A DNA stretch of 64,000 nt from assembly GCA_030149285.1 (NCBI GenBank), contig JASBRU010000002.1, positions 1 to 64,000 of the forward strand, read 5' to 3'. The translations under genes were made by a program, and so were the position numbers. The number at the start of each line of letters is the position of its first letter. Positions within the stretch are counted from its first letter, which is position 1. The notes below the pieces were generated by a model. The model worked only from the letters and a program-made list of their open reading frames with translations, ran no database searches and was not told the origin of the DNA. The DNA is from Flavobacteriales bacterium. GTDB taxonomy: Bacteria; Bacteroidota; Bacteroidia; Flavobacteriales; JASBRU01. This document shows positions 36,011-44,864 of the stretch, in pieces.

Positions 36011-36742
36011 TTAAGACTTTAAAAATTGAGTAATTGCTTTCCAGTACTCTTTATGGTCTTTTTTAGATTCCCATAAAGCTTTAGAGCCATGCTCACCGTT
36101 TCCGGTAGGAATAAACTGAGTTTTATTGTCAGTAGCTATGGCGTTGAAAAGTGTTTTTACTCCGTTTGCTTCATTTTTAGATGAGGTTAAAAATGCAGGC
36201 TTGTCCAAGCCTTTTATTTTTTCTAGTAAAGAGAAGCCTCTAAAGTATTCGCCAGGGCTAAAAGAAATTACTTTGACTACTTTATCATTATCCTTAGCTA
36301 CCTTAAGCACTAGGGATGATGAGTAAGAACTACCCCATAAAAGCACTGGTTTTTTGTGCTTATCATAAGCATAGTTTACAGCAGCAATAATGTCTTGTTC
36401 GGCATCTTCATAAGTTTGTCCTAGTTTTTTTGCCGAAGCTCTGGCAGCTGTTTCATTTGTAATGCCGTTTACCGCGTTACCCGAACGCTGATCTATAGCT
36501 ATACAAGTAAAGCCCATTTTGTTGAGTTTAGGGGCAATTTCTCGGTATTCACCGCGGCTGTAGCCTGCCTGATGGCATAAAACTATTATGGGAGCATCTT
36601 TATCTACCTCATATATATCGGCTGAAATCTCTAGCCCGTCTTTTGAGGGAAAGGTAACGGCTTCTATTTCTGGAGCCATTATAAAGCTCTTAAAACTCAG
36701 TAATAATATGATGGAGAGTGGTAGTAAAATGATTTTCTTCAT
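36011..36742 (-). CDS. Secreted alpha/beta hydrolase (dienelactone hydrolase-like)
   Basis: 243 residues from the ATG at 36742, chosen because the signal peptide (MKKIILLPLSIILLLSFKSF) starts there and a TACTTTTG box lies at 36761-36768. The oxyanion region IVLCHQAGYSRGEYREIA, the nucleophile elbow GSSYSSS and the catalytic His in NGEHGSKALW are present. The catalytic Ser lies in the G-S-S-Y-S stretch. The substrate is unknown; it acts in the periplasm or outside. Confidence 0.88.
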   Translation of the reverse strand: MKKIILLPLSIILLLSFKSFIMAPEIEAVTFPSKDGLEISADIYEVDKDAPIIVLCHQAGYSRGEYREIAPKLNKMGFTCIAIDQRSGNAVNGITNETAARASAKKLGQTYEDAEQDIIAAVNYAYDKHKKPVLLWGSSYSSSLVLKVAKDNDKVVKVISFSPGEYFRGFSLLEKIKGLDKPAFLTSSKNEANGVKTLFNAIATDNKTQFIPTGNGEHGSKALWESKKDHKEYWKAITQFLKS

Positions 36743-36760
36743 AGCTGCAATATGTAATAC

Positions 36761-36768
36761 CAAAAGTA
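36761..36768 (-). promoter_or_regulatory. -7 promoter box of the hydrolase gene
   Basis: TACTTTTG on the minus strand, 18 bases before the start at 36742. A second such box, TATATTTG, lies at 36775-36782. No -33 TTG is clear for either. Confidence 0.45.
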
Positions 36769-36826
36769 TTGAAACAAATATATGTATTTAGCCATACATT
36801 TATTTTACAGAACTTTTAATTAAAGT

Positions 36827-36834
36827 TAAATTTG
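36827..36834 (+). promoter_or_regulatory. -7 promoter box of prfB
   Basis: TAAATTTG matches TAnnTTTG. Transcription would begin near 36838, right at the ATG at 36839, so the message may be leaderless. No -33 TTG is visible at the right distance. Confidence 0.45.
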
Positions 36835-36838
36835 CTGT

Positions 36839-37943
36839 ATGATAACACACGAACAATTAAGGGAGTTGGTTGGGCGCTTGGAAGCGCTAAGGGGGTATCT
36901 TTGACATCGATCGCAAAGAGATAGAGATAGCTAACGAAGAAGAGCAAACCGCAGACCCGAGCTTTTGGGACGACCCAAAACAAGCTGAAGCTTTACTGAA
37001 AAAAATAAAACTCAAGAAAAATTGGGTAAACGAATATAATGCCGCAAAGGCAGGTGGAGAAGACTTGCAGGTATTGTATGAGTTTGCCAAAGAAGGCGAG
37101 GCCAGTAATGAAGAGGTAGAAGCACAGTATAATAAAACCCTAAAACTACTAGAAGATTTAGAGTTTAAAAATATGCTTTCTGCCGAGGAGGATGCCATGA
37201 GTGCCGTATTGCAAATTACAGCCGGTGCCGGTGGTACAGAAAGTTGCGACTGGGCCAGTATGCTGATGCGTATGTATATTATGTGGGGCGAAAAGCATGG
37301 CTACAAAGTAAAAGAGCTAGATTACCAAGCCGGAGATGTGGCCGGAGTAAAAACTGTAACCCTTGAGTTTGAGGGCGAATTTGCTTTTGGCTACTTAAAA
37401 GGTGAAAACGGTGTGCATCGTTTAGTGCGTATCTCTCCGTTTGATTCTAATGCCAAACGCCATACCTCATTTGTTTCGGTATATGTGTACCCATTGGTAG
37501 ATGATAGCATTGAAATTGAAATTAATCAATCTGAAATTGAATGGGATACTTTCCGCTCTGGTGGAGCTGGTGGGCAAAATGTAAACAAGGTAGAAACCGG
37601 TGTGCGTTTACGTCATAAACCATCAGGTATTATTATTGAGAATACTGAAACCCGTTCTCAGCTTGGTAATAAAGAAAAAGCTTTGCAATTATTAAAGTCT
37701 CAATTGTATGAAATAGAAATGGAGGCAAAGCTTGAAAAGCGTGCCGAGATTGAGGCTGGTAAGAAAAAGATAGAGTGGGGCTCGCAAATACGTAATTACG
37801 TAATGCATCCGTATAAGATGGTAAAAGACGTACGTACCAGTTATGAAACCTCTAATGTAGAAGGTGTAATGAATGGCGAGCTTGATGACTTTTTTAAAGC
37901 CTATTTAATGCAACAAGGACAACATAATACAACAGAAGAATAG
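36839..37943 (+). CDS. prfB: Peptide chain release factor 2, made by programmed +1 frameshift
   Basis: The gene is in two frames. Frame one begins at the ATG at 36839 ([20 protein letters not shown]) and meets an in-frame TGA at 36902-36904. A +1 shift at CTT-TGA-C continues at GAC (36903) to 37943. The full product is 367 residues, the normal RF2 size. The tripeptide anticodon SPF ([13 protein letters not shown]) and the catalytic GGQ ([13 protein letters not shown]) are intact, so the gene is functional and not broken. RF2 reads UGA and UAA. The shift is autoregulatory: when RF2 is low, ribosomes pause and slip. The arsC-like gene begins on the next base. Confidence 0.97.
36890..36905 (+). 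promoter_or_regulatory. Programmed +1 frameshift site of prfB
   Basis: AGGGGG (36890-36895), then TATCTTTGAC, is the canonical element of E. coli prfB: an internal Shine-Dalgarno-like site three bases before the slippery CTT, the UGA stop and the following C. The zero-frame product would stop after 21 residues. Confidence 0.96.
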
Positions 37944-38282
37944 ATGAAAATATATCACAACCCAAGGTGCTCTAAAAGTAGAGAGACCTTACAGATTATT
38001 GAAGACAAAGGTGCAGCCGTAGAGATTGTAAAATACATGGATGATGCGCTTACACCTGATGAACTGAATGATATTATAGCGATGCTAGGTATTCAGCCAA
38101 TGGGCTTGATTCGTAAATCTGAGAAAATTTGGAAAGAAGAGTTTAAGGATAAAGAGCTAAGCAACGAAGAGTTGGTGTTGGCAATGATTGAATACCCTCA
38201 GTTAATGGAAAGACCAATAGTAGTTAAAGGCAATAAAGCCGTACTAGGTCGTCCACCGGAAAATGTAAATGAGTTATTGTAA
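37944..38282 (+). CDS. ArsC/Spx-family thioredoxin-fold protein
   Basis: 112 residues. MKIYHNPRCSKSRETLQII has the active Cys9 in the CSKSR loop of the glutaredoxin-like arsenate reductases, and RPIVVKGNKAVLGRPPE is the conserved C-terminal stretch. These proteins reduce arsenate with glutathione or a similar thiol, or act on other targets. No ars genes are near, so a general thiol role is just as likely. It begins on the base after the prfB stop and is surely cotranscribed. Confidence 0.88.
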   Translation: MKIYHNPRCSKSRETLQIIEDKGAAVEIVKYMDDALTPDELNDIIAMLGIQPMGLIRKSEKIWKEEFKDKELSNEELVLAMIEYPQLMERPIVVKGNKAVLGRPPENVNELL

Positions 38283-38308
38283 AAGGAAAATAGAGGAGAA
38301 AGGAAGAC

Positions 38309-38482
38309 TTATTTTGAGTCTTCTTCTTCTTTTACACCAGCAATTTTGTGAGCAAGCTTTGGGCTAATTTTGCTTAATCCGTTTATAGAAATCCAATACC
38401 CAACAAATAGGGCTACAAAGGTTAACAACCAGAATGCCATGCCGGCTACTAATAAAAACAGTACAAATCCCCAGATCTTCAT
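38309..38482 (-). CDS. Small membrane protein (57 aa)
   Basis: Minus strand, ATG at 38480-38482, stop TAA at 38309-38311. The sequence starts MKIWGFVLFLLVAGMAFWLL and has a second hydrophobic stretch (TFVALFVGYWISI), so one or two membrane helices, then a polar tail ending KEEEDSK. No family is recognised. The codon pattern and the clean hydrophobic-then-charged layout argue that it is real. It lies alone between arsC-like and fumC. Confidence 0.7.
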   Translation of the reverse strand: MKIWGFVLFLLVAGMAFWLLTFVALFVGYWISINGLSKISPKLAHKIAGVKEEEDSK

Positions 38483-38572
38483 ATCTAAATTGCTTAATTA
38501 AGATTGTGCGGTAAAAGTATTAATTATTTGTAAAAGACACATAAAACTGGGCAATTTTTATTGTGTTAATTG

Positions 38573-38580
38573 TAATTTTG
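38573..38580 (+). promoter_or_regulatory. -7 promoter box of fumC
   Basis: TAATTTTG matches TAnnTTTG, 22 bases before the fumC ATG at 38603. The -33 region does not show a well-spaced TTG. Confidence 0.5.
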
Positions 38581-38602
38581 CCTGAGATTTAAAATAAATA
38601 CC

Positions 38603-40000
38603 ATGGAGTACAGAATAGAGAAAGATACAATGGGCGAGGTAAAAGTACCTGCCGACAAATATTGGGGAGCTCAGACAGAGCGTTCTAGAAACAACTTTAA
38701 AATTGGCCAAGCAGGTAGTATGCCACTAGAAATAGTACATGCATTTGCTTACCTAAAAAAGGCTGCAGCGCATACCAACCATGAGTTAGGTGCCTTAGAT
38801 ACTGAAAAGAAAGATTTGATTTCTGCTGTTTGTGATGAGGTTGTAAAAGGCATGCACGATGACCAATTTCCGTTGGTTATATGGCAAACAGGTTCCGGTA
38901 CCCAAAGTAATATGAATATGAACGAGGTTGTATCTAACCGTGCGCATGTATTGGCAGGGAACACCTTGGGAGATGGCACTAGCTTAGTACACCCAAATGA
39001 TGATGTAAATAAATCTCAATCATCTAACGATACATATCCTACAGCAATGCATATTGCTTCTTATAAAATGGTATTAGAAACTACTATACCGGGTGTAGAA
39101 AAACTAAGAGATACTTTACAAGCTAAATCAGAAGAGTTTAAGAATGTGGTAAAAATTGGTCGTACGCACCTAATGGATGCCACACCGCTAACTTTAGGAC
39201 AAGAGTTCTCGGGTTATGTATCTCAGTTAAACCACGGCTTAAAAGCCTTAAAAAATACACTAGCACACCTTAGCGAATTAGCTTTAGGGGGTACAGCAGT
39301 AGGTACAGGTATAAATACTCCTGCAGGTTACTCTGAGTTGGTAGCAAAGAAAATAGCTGAGTTTACAGGCTTACCATTTGTAACCGCTGAAAATAAATTT
39401 GAAGCTCTTGCAGCGCATGATGCTATTGTAGAAACACATGGCGCATTAAAGCAATTGGCAGTAAGTCTAATGAAAATTGGTAACGATATCCGTATGTTGG
39501 CTTCAGGACCTAGAAGTGGTATTGGCGAGATAAATATTCCGGCAAACGAACCAGGTTCATCTATTATGCCGGGTAAAGTAAACCCTACTCAGGCAGAGGC
39601 ATTGACGATGGTTTGTGCACAGGTTATGGGTAATGATGTTGCTATAACAATGGGTGGTGCAACAGGACATTATGAGCTAAATGTATTTAAGCCAATGATG
39701 GCTTGCAATATATTACAGTCTGCAAGGCTGATTGGCGATGCTTGTGTGTCTTTTAATGATAATTGTGCTATAGGTATAGAGCCAAACAAAGCAAACTTAG
39801 AGAAGAACTTAAACAACTCTTTAATGTTGGTTACTGCTTTAAATACCAAAATTGGCTATGAGAAAGCAGCTAAAATTGCAAAAACGGCTTACACAAATGG
39901 TACAACCTTAAAAGAAGAGGCTATTAATCTAGGTTATCTTACTGCAGAGCAGTATGATGAATGGGTAAGACCGGAAGATATGATAGGTAGTTTGAAGTAA
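38603..40000 (+). CDS. fumC: Fumarate hydratase class II
   Basis: 465 residues, the normal length. The signature [17 protein letters not shown] holds the catalytic Ser, and [15 protein letters not shown] and [17 protein letters not shown] are conserved active-site stretches. It is the oxygen-stable tetrameric enzyme of the TCA cycle, converting fumarate to malate. Single gene with its own promoter box and terminator. Confidence 0.97.
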   Translation: MEYRIEKDTMGEVKVPADKYWGAQTERSRNNFKIGQAGSMPLEIVHAFAYLKKAAAHTNHELGALDTEKKDLISAVCDEVVKGMHDDQFPLVIWQTGSGTQSNMNMNEVVSNRAHVLAGNTLGDGTSLVHPNDDVNKSQSSNDTYPTAMHIASYKMVLETTIPGVEKLRDTLQAKSEEFKNVVKIGRTHLMDATPLTLGQEFSGYVSQLNHGLKALKNTLAHLSELALGGTAVGTGINTPAGYSELVAKKIAEFTGLPFVTAENKFEALAAHDAIVETHGALKQLAVSLMKIGNDIRMLASGPRSGIGEINIPANEPGSSIMPGKVNPTQAEALTMVCAQVMGNDVAITMGGATGHYELNVFKPMMACNILQSARLIGDACVSFNDNCAIGIEPNKANLEKNLNNSLMLVTALNTKIGYEKAAKIAKTAYTNGTTLKEEAINLGYLTAEQYDEWVRPEDMIGSLK

Positions 40001-40024
40001 ATTTAAACCCATATAAAATAAAAA

Positions 40025-40052
40025 AGCCGACTCATTTGAGCCGGCTTTTTTT
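40025..40052 (+). terminator. Terminator of fumC (likely bidirectional)
   Basis: AGCCGaCTC pairs with GAGcCGGCT (one mismatch) around ATTT, followed by a T-run; A residues before the stem give a T-run on the other strand for the convergent lipoprotein gene. Confidence 0.9.
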
Positions 40053-40058
40053 GTTTAC

Positions 40059-40499
40059 TTACTTTACTAAGTTTATGGTTATATCACTTGTTTGAGATGT
40101 ACTAGTTTCGGTATACTTAAACTTAAATTCGTTATTTGTTAGCTTAAGAATGGTAGCTGTATAAGCTACAGAGGAGGCTGTGTCGGTCAATAACATTGTA
40201 TTTGTACCGGTTAGTGCCCATAAGCTTGTTCCATAGATAGCATGGCTATCCTTAACATCAAAGGTGCCATCACTTTTAAATTCATATTGTTGCCCACTAA
40301 TATCATAAGTAGTGTCTTTTGCGGGTATACCGGGTTCTTTGGTATGTACATCTACTTTTACTCCATCCCAAGTATTAACAATTAACTGCGTGTTAATTTG
40401 GTTGTTGTTTCCGTTGTTTGTTCCGCTATCATCATCTTTTTTACATGAGATAAGTGAAAGGGTTAATGCTGCCGAAATTAAAAAAGCATTTCTGTTCAT
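40059..40499 (-). CDS. Small lipocalin-like lipoprotein (isolated relative of the 57.8-62.9 kb family)
   Basis: 146 residues. Lipobox Cys19 followed by Lys-Lys-Asp-Asp-Asp (LISCKKDDDSG), then a Gly/Asn linker and a single beta-rich domain: WDGVKVDVHTKE, YEFKSDGTFDV, WALTGTNTMLLTD, LKLTNNEFKFKY. This strand order matches the nine tandem lipoproteins at 57833-62939. The acidic stretch after Cys resembles the surface-export signal of Bacteroidetes lipoproteins. Function unknown; lipocalin-like folds often bind small hydrophobic molecules. Confidence 0.83.
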   Translation of the reverse strand: MNRNAFLISAALTLSLISCKKDDDSGTNNGNNNQINTQLIVNTWDGVKVDVHTKEPGIPAKDTTYDISGQQYEFKSDGTFDVKDSHAIYGTSLWALTGTNTMLLTDTASSVAYTATILKLTNNEFKFKYTETSTSQTSDITINLVK

Positions 40500-40612
40500 A
40501 GGTCTGCGTGTTTTTGGTTAATTAATTTTCTACTTAACCAATAACGGATAGAATGCTTATTTATTTAATTAAGCCTTAATATTATTCTAATAGCTCTAAA
40601 TAGTGGCTGCAC

Positions 40613-40620
40613 TAATTTTG
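40613..40620 (+). promoter_or_regulatory. -7 promoter box of a 33-aa gene
   Basis: TAATTTTG matches TAnnTTTG and lies 22 bases before the ATG at 40642. This supports the small gene being expressed. No clear -33 TTG. Confidence 0.45.
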
Positions 40621-40641
40621 CATAAACGAAAAAACACTACA

Positions 40642-40743
40642 ATGAATTTTATGCTTGTAATAGGAGCAATGGCTTTGGTACTAGGTGTAGTATTTGGCTA
40701 TGCTTTGTATGAAAAACACAAAAGCAAAAAGGCTAATAGCTAG
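40642..40743 (+). CDS. Small membrane protein (33 aa)
   Basis: ATG at 40642, stop TAG at 40741-40743. The product starts MNFMLVIGAMALVLGVVFGY and ends ALYEKHKSKKANS: one membrane helix with a short basic tail. A promoter box lies just upstream. Its end overlaps the end of the convergent DUF389 gene by 11 bases. No family is recognised, but single-helix small proteins of this layout are commonly real. Confidence 0.6.
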   Translation: MNFMLVIGAMALVLGVVFGYALYEKHKSKKANS

Positions 40744-42202
40744 ATAGTCTTATTTCGCTTAGGTTTAGCCTTACTTTTAGGAGCTTTTCAAGCTTTGCAC
40801 TTTTGGCTTGTTGTTCCTCACTGCTAATGTCTGCTCTCCATTTTACAAAAAATGTAGGGATCGTATCCTTCTCAAATCCTTTTATACTATCGGTATAAAA
40901 GAAGTCTACAATAATAGCATTAGAGTAAGTAAGCTGTTGAATTTCTCCTTCGTACTGAATTTTCAACTCATTACACACTTTACCAATAGGTATAGTGTCG
41001 CCTTTTATTTGCTGAATTTGACGCTCAGCTTTTTCCAAATCATTTTTGTATTGATTGAGGAGTTCATTTTTAGAAGCAATAGATTTAATGTTATCGTAAT
41101 TTTCTTTCACCATTTGATCAAAAGCTTCGTCATCAGCTTTACCAAAACCATCATTAATAAATAACAGGCTGGTTTTATTAAGACCATATTCACCAAGCTT
41201 ATTGGCCCAGTCTTTTTGTAATACTTCAGGTATAGCTTCTCCACCAATGTCTAATACAATTTCAGAAATACTGTCTTTGTTGTATACCAATTCTTTAGAC
41301 CTAATTCTACTTCCTTCATGCTTTACCACTTCACTAATAAACCTGTTTGCATTACGGTCAAATAAAGTTTCTTGTATGATATTGTAAAATGTAAAAGCAC
41401 TGGGTACTATTACAATTAGTATAAATGCATAGGTATATCGTTTTGCTTTCTTTTCTTTTACGGGGTCTACAAACTCCTTAAGAGGGTATTTTAAGAAACG
41501 TACTACAGCATATGTAGCAATACTTATGAAGATAGAATTGATAAGGAACAGGTAAAATGCGCCAAAGAAATAATTGAATTGCCCAGTAGCCAAACCATAA
41601 CCTGCTGTACATAAAGGTGGCATTAAAGCAGTTGCAATTGCTACACCCGGTATTACATTAGTTTTTTCTTTTCTAGAGCCCGCAACTATACCGGCTAAAC
41701 CACCAAAAAGAGCAATAAAAATATCTAAAGGTATAGGGCGTGTACGGTTTAATAACTCTGATGTAGCATCAGATAGTGGGGTAATACTAAAGTATATAGT
41801 TGAGGTAATAATACTAAATAAAGTAGCTATAGCTAAACTTTTTAGAGAGCGTTTAAGAGTAGTCCAGTCATTAGTACCTACCGATAAACCTATACCAATA
41901 ATAGGTCCCATTAATGGCGATATAAGCATGGCTCCGATTACAACGGCAGTAGAATTGGTGTTTAAGCCAATAGATGCTATGAATATGGAAAAAATAAGAA
42001 TCCAAAGGTTATAGCCTTTAAAGTCTATATCTCTGTGAATACCGGCTATAGTATCAGTAGGGTTTGCTGCACCTTCTTTAATATCCAGTGTGCTTTTGAG
42101 CAATACCCAAACACTATCAATCAAACTTCTTAAACTCTGAAAAGCAGTTTTTTTTGCTTCCTCGGTTTCTTGTTGTTCCGGCTTATTCGGTTCTTCGCTC
42201 AT
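40733..42202 (-). CDS. DUF389 / TIGR00341-type membrane protein
   Basis: 489 residues. An N-terminal soluble part (1-70) is followed by about six membrane helices carrying the DUF389 motifs (GAMLISPLMGPIIGIGLSVG, IVAGSRKEKTNVIPGVAIAT, ALMPPLCTAGYGLA). Another helix (about 250) precedes a soluble C-terminal part of about 210 residues with a coiled coil (NELLNQYKNDLEKAERQIQQ). The function of this family is unknown. Single gene. Confidence 0.88.
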   Translation of the reverse strand: MSEEPNKPEQQETEEAKKTAFQSLRSLIDSVWVLLKSTLDIKEGAANPTDTIAGIHRDIDFKGYNLWILIFSIFIASIGLNTNSTAVVIGAMLISPLMGPIIGIGLSVGTNDWTTLKRSLKSLAIATLFSIITSTIYFSITPLSDATSELLNRTRPIPLDIFIALFGGLAGIVAGSRKEKTNVIPGVAIATALMPPLCTAGYGLATGQFNYFFGAFYLFLINSIFISIATYAVVRFLKYPLKEFVDPVKEKKAKRYTYAFILIVIVPSAFTFYNIIQETLFDRNANRFISEVVKHEGSRIRSKELVYNKDSISEIVLDIGGEAIPEVLQKDWANKLGEYGLNKTSLLFINDGFGKADDEAFDQMVKENYDNIKSIASKNELLNQYKNDLEKAERQIQQIKGDTIPIGKVCNELKIQYEGEIQQLTYSNAIIVDFFYTDSIKGFEKDTIPTFFVKWRADISSEEQQAKSAKLEKLLKVRLNLSEIRLSSY

Positions 42203-42264
42203 ATAAGATATAGACGTAAATGTCTATGCAAAGTAGCTAATAGATTTCAATAAAAAAATAGGAG

Positions 42265-43350
42265 CTAAACAAAAGCATCGCCTTTGTTTATTTTTACATC
42301 GCTTACAAATTGCTTAATTAGTTGCTCGTCTTCTTTCTTGCAAACCAGTAGGGTATTGTCTTTTTCAACTACAATGTAGTTTTTTAGACCTTGTAGTATT
42401 ACTAGCTTTTCGTTAGATACATTAACAATGTTATTAGAAGAATCGTACATCATTACATTTTTACCCACAATTGCATTATTGTGGTCATCATGCTTTAAAT
42501 GTGTGTACAATGAGCCCCAAGTGCCAAGGTCTGACCAACCGAACTCTGCAGGTAAAACGTAAACGTTTTTGGCTTTTTCCATAATGCCATAGTCAATAGA
42601 CTCATTTTCGCTGGTAGGATAAACTTTATTGATGTATGATTGCTCTTTATCAGTATTGTAATAAGCCTCCCCTTCTTTAAAGGTAGCATGCATGTCCGGT
42701 AAGTACATTTCCAGAGCCTTTATTAAGCTTTTTGATGACCATATAAATATGCCGCTATTCCATAAAAAGTCTCCGCTTGCAATAAATTTTTTGGCATGCT
42801 CTTTATCCGGTTTTTCTGTAAAGGTTTTAACCTTTTTTATATCCGTATTAGCAGCTGTTTTTTTGTCATTATACTGTATATAACCATAACCTGTATCAGG
42901 TCTTGTGGGCTTAATGCCTAGGGTAAGTAGGCAGTCATCATCTGCCGATGCTTCTAGGGCTGTATTGATGAAATAACTAAACCTTTTTTCGTTGGTTACA
43001 ATATGGTCTGATGGAGCTACAACTATTCTAGCATCTGGGTTTATGGTGTTTATTTTAAATGTACCATAAGCAATACAAGGAGCCGTGTTTCTGCGTGCAG
43101 GCTCTAATAAAATTTGGTTGTCTGTAATTTCGGGGAGTTGTGTTTTAACTAAGTCTTTGTAGTTTTTATTGGTAACAATAAAAATATTTTCGGGAGGACA
43201 TATATCAGTAAATCTTCTAAAAGTCTGTTGTAGTAAGGTTTCACCTGTGCCTAGTATATCATGAAATTGCTTGGGAAACTGAGAGGTACTCATGGGCCAA
43301 AAACGGCTACCAATACCTCCAGCCATTATAATACAGTAATTGTTCTTCAT
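42265..43350 (-). CDS. manC: Mannose-1-phosphate guanylyltransferase
   Basis: 361 residues from the ATG at 43350 (MKNNYCIIMAGGIGSRFWPM); an upstream ATG at 43398 would add 16 residues that do not fit the family. GGIGSRFWPMS and PKQF form the nucleotide-binding signature, with TRPDTGYGYIQYN and FTEKPDKEHAKKF following. It makes GDP-mannose for sugar polymers and glycosylation; no sugar-isomerase domain is attached. The next gene on the strand is the SprT-like gene upstream by 64 bases. Confidence 0.93.
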   Translation of the reverse strand: MKNNYCIIMAGGIGSRFWPMSTSQFPKQFHDILGTGETLLQQTFRRFTDICPPENIFIVTNKNYKDLVKTQLPEITDNQILLEPARRNTAPCIAYGTFKINTINPDARIVVAPSDHIVTNEKRFSYFINTALEASADDDCLLTLGIKPTRPDTGYGYIQYNDKKTAANTDIKKVKTFTEKPDKEHAKKFIASGDFLWNSGIFIWSSKSLIKALEMYLPDMHATFKEGEAYYNTDKEQSYINKVYPTSENESIDYGIMEKAKNVYVLPAEFGWSDLGTWGSLYTHLKHDDHNNAIVGKNVMMYDSSNNIVNVSNEKLVILQGLKNYIVVEKDNTLLVCKKEDEQLIKQFVSDVKINKGDAFV

Positions 43351-43414
43351 TCTTTGTTTTATAAGCTGCGCTAATGTACAAAAATCACTAGCAAGCAAGT
43401 TTAAGATAGCGTTA

Positions 43415-44020
43415 TTACTCTTCTAGTTTTTTTACCTCTGCCAACGGATTGAATAGGTAATACCGCTTGGTAGAAAGTTCCATACACTTATAACGCTTAC
43501 GGATGCGATTTCCTTTTACAAATACTCTTTTTGTTCCCAATAAAAATTTTGCATTGGGTTCTAACTCTTCTACAGTTATGAGGGTACTGTCTTTTTTATC
43601 GTATTTTCTTAAAACCTTCATCAGGTTTAAATCAGTACAACTAGCTGCAGCGGGGTTATTCATATAACCAACCAACGCAGATTTTACATCATCCGGAAAG
43701 ATAGTGTCTGCCAAAAAGGGATCCATCAGTTTTTTAAAACTATTTTTCCATTCTAGGCCATGTGGTTTTACCTTGTGCTTATGTTGTTCCCAAGTAACCA
43801 AATGGGCAAACTCATGCACTGTGGTTATTAAAAAAGAGTAGGGGTTTAAGTCGCCATTAATGCTTATTCTATGCCCTTGTTCTTTAAATGGACTTCTATA
43901 ATCGCCCAGCTTGCTAGCTCTTTTTTTGGTAATTCTAAAGCTAACATTGTAGTCTTTAAGCCATTGGTAAATGGTATCTACAGACTCCTTGGGTAAATAT
44001 GGGTATAGTTTTTCTTTCAA
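43415..44020 (-). CDS. SprT-like zinc protease-like protein
   Basis: 201 residues. The zinc motif HEFAH lies in TTVHEFAHLVTWEQHKHK, with a third ligand likely in KPHGLEWKNSF. A zinc-ribbon-like tail of eukaryotic SprT proteins is not seen. The family includes DNA-protein crosslink proteases (Spartan) and bacterial SprT; the bacterial role is unclear. Cytoplasmic. Confidence 0.87.
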   Translation of the reverse strand: MKEKLYPYLPKESVDTIYQWLKDYNVSFRITKKRASKLGDYRSPFKEQGHRISINGDLNPYSFLITTVHEFAHLVTWEQHKHKVKPHGLEWKNSFKKLMDPFLADTIFPDDVKSALVGYMNNPAAASCTDLNLMKVLRKYDKKDSTLITVEELEPNAKFLLGTKRVFVKGNRIRKRYKCMELSTKRYYLFNPLAEVKKLEE

Positions 44021-44119
44021 AAGGAAATAGAATTATAAGGTGAAATTACATATAATTGAGAATACATTTTTAATAGCAGGCTTAAGTTTTTAAAATACGT
44101 TATTTTAGCAGGCAATTAC

Positions 44120-44860
44120 ATGAATCTATTAACACATACAGGCCGATATTTTTTAATGCTTGGAAAAGTATTTCGCAAACCCGAGAAGTTTTCGGTGTAC
44201 CGCGATATGTTTTTCAGGGAAGTAGATTTATTGGGTATCAGCTCTTTTGGTATTGTGGTGTTTGTGTCGGTTTTTGTGGGTGCTGCAGTAGCAGTACAAG
44301 CAGCTTTTAATATTGATGACCCGCTTATTCCGGATTTTTATATTGGTTTAGCTACCAGAGCATCAATAATATTGGAGTTTGCACCAACCATGATTAGTTT
44401 GATACTTGCCGGTAAAATAGGCTCTAACATTGCTTCTAATATTGGTACAATGCGTGTTACTGAGCAAATTGATGCGATAGAAGTAATGGGTATTAACTCT
44501 GCCAGTTATTTAATACTTCCCAAAATATTAGCCTTACTATTTATCAACCCATTGCTCATCATATTTAGTATGCTGTTTGGTATTTTTGGTGGGTGGCTTG
44601 TTGGCGAGTTCACGCCTATATATTCTGCTGTAGATTACCTGTCGGGTGTTACTATGGAGTTTGAAGATTTTCATATAATTTATGCTTTAATAAAAACATA
44701 CTTTTTTGCTTTTGTAATTGCATCTGTTTCGGCTTACCAAGGTTATTATACAAAAGGGGGAGCTATAGAGGTAGGAAAGTCTAGTACCAGAGCAGTAGTG
44801 TACTCTATTATTGTAATTATTGTGCTCAATTATATACTCACTCAATTACTATTATCTTAG
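44120..44860 (+). CDS. mlaE: MlaE/YrbE-type ABC transporter permease
   Basis: 246 residues with five or six helices. The family signature appears in VAVQAAFN, LEFAPTMISLILAGKIGSNI and EQIDAIEVMGINSASYLILP. MlaE moves phospholipids or other lipids between the inner and outer membranes together with MlaF and MCE proteins. The ATPase follows 4 bases downstream. No MCE (MlaD) gene is in the window beside it. Confidence 0.93.
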   Translation: MNLLTHTGRYFLMLGKVFRKPEKFSVYRDMFFREVDLLGISSFGIVVFVSVFVGAAVAVQAAFNIDDPLIPDFYIGLATRASIILEFAPTMISLILAGKIGSNIASNIGTMRVTEQIDAIEVMGINSASYLILPKILALLFINPLLIIFSMLFGIFGGWLVGEFTPIYSAVDYLSGVTMEFEDFHIIYALIKTYFFAFVIASVSAYQGYYTKGGAIEVGKSSTRAVVYSIIVIIVLNYILTQLLLS

Positions 44861-44864
44861 TTGT

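Noticed and set aside
36839-37064. prfB as a broken gene or one starting at 37065
   Set aside because: The in-frame TGA is part of a textbook frameshift element, and the upstream frame encodes the conserved RF2 N-terminus.
37944-38282. Arsenic-resistance locus
   Set aside because: Only an ArsC-like gene is present, without arsR, arsB or acr3, and it is fused transcriptionally to prfB.
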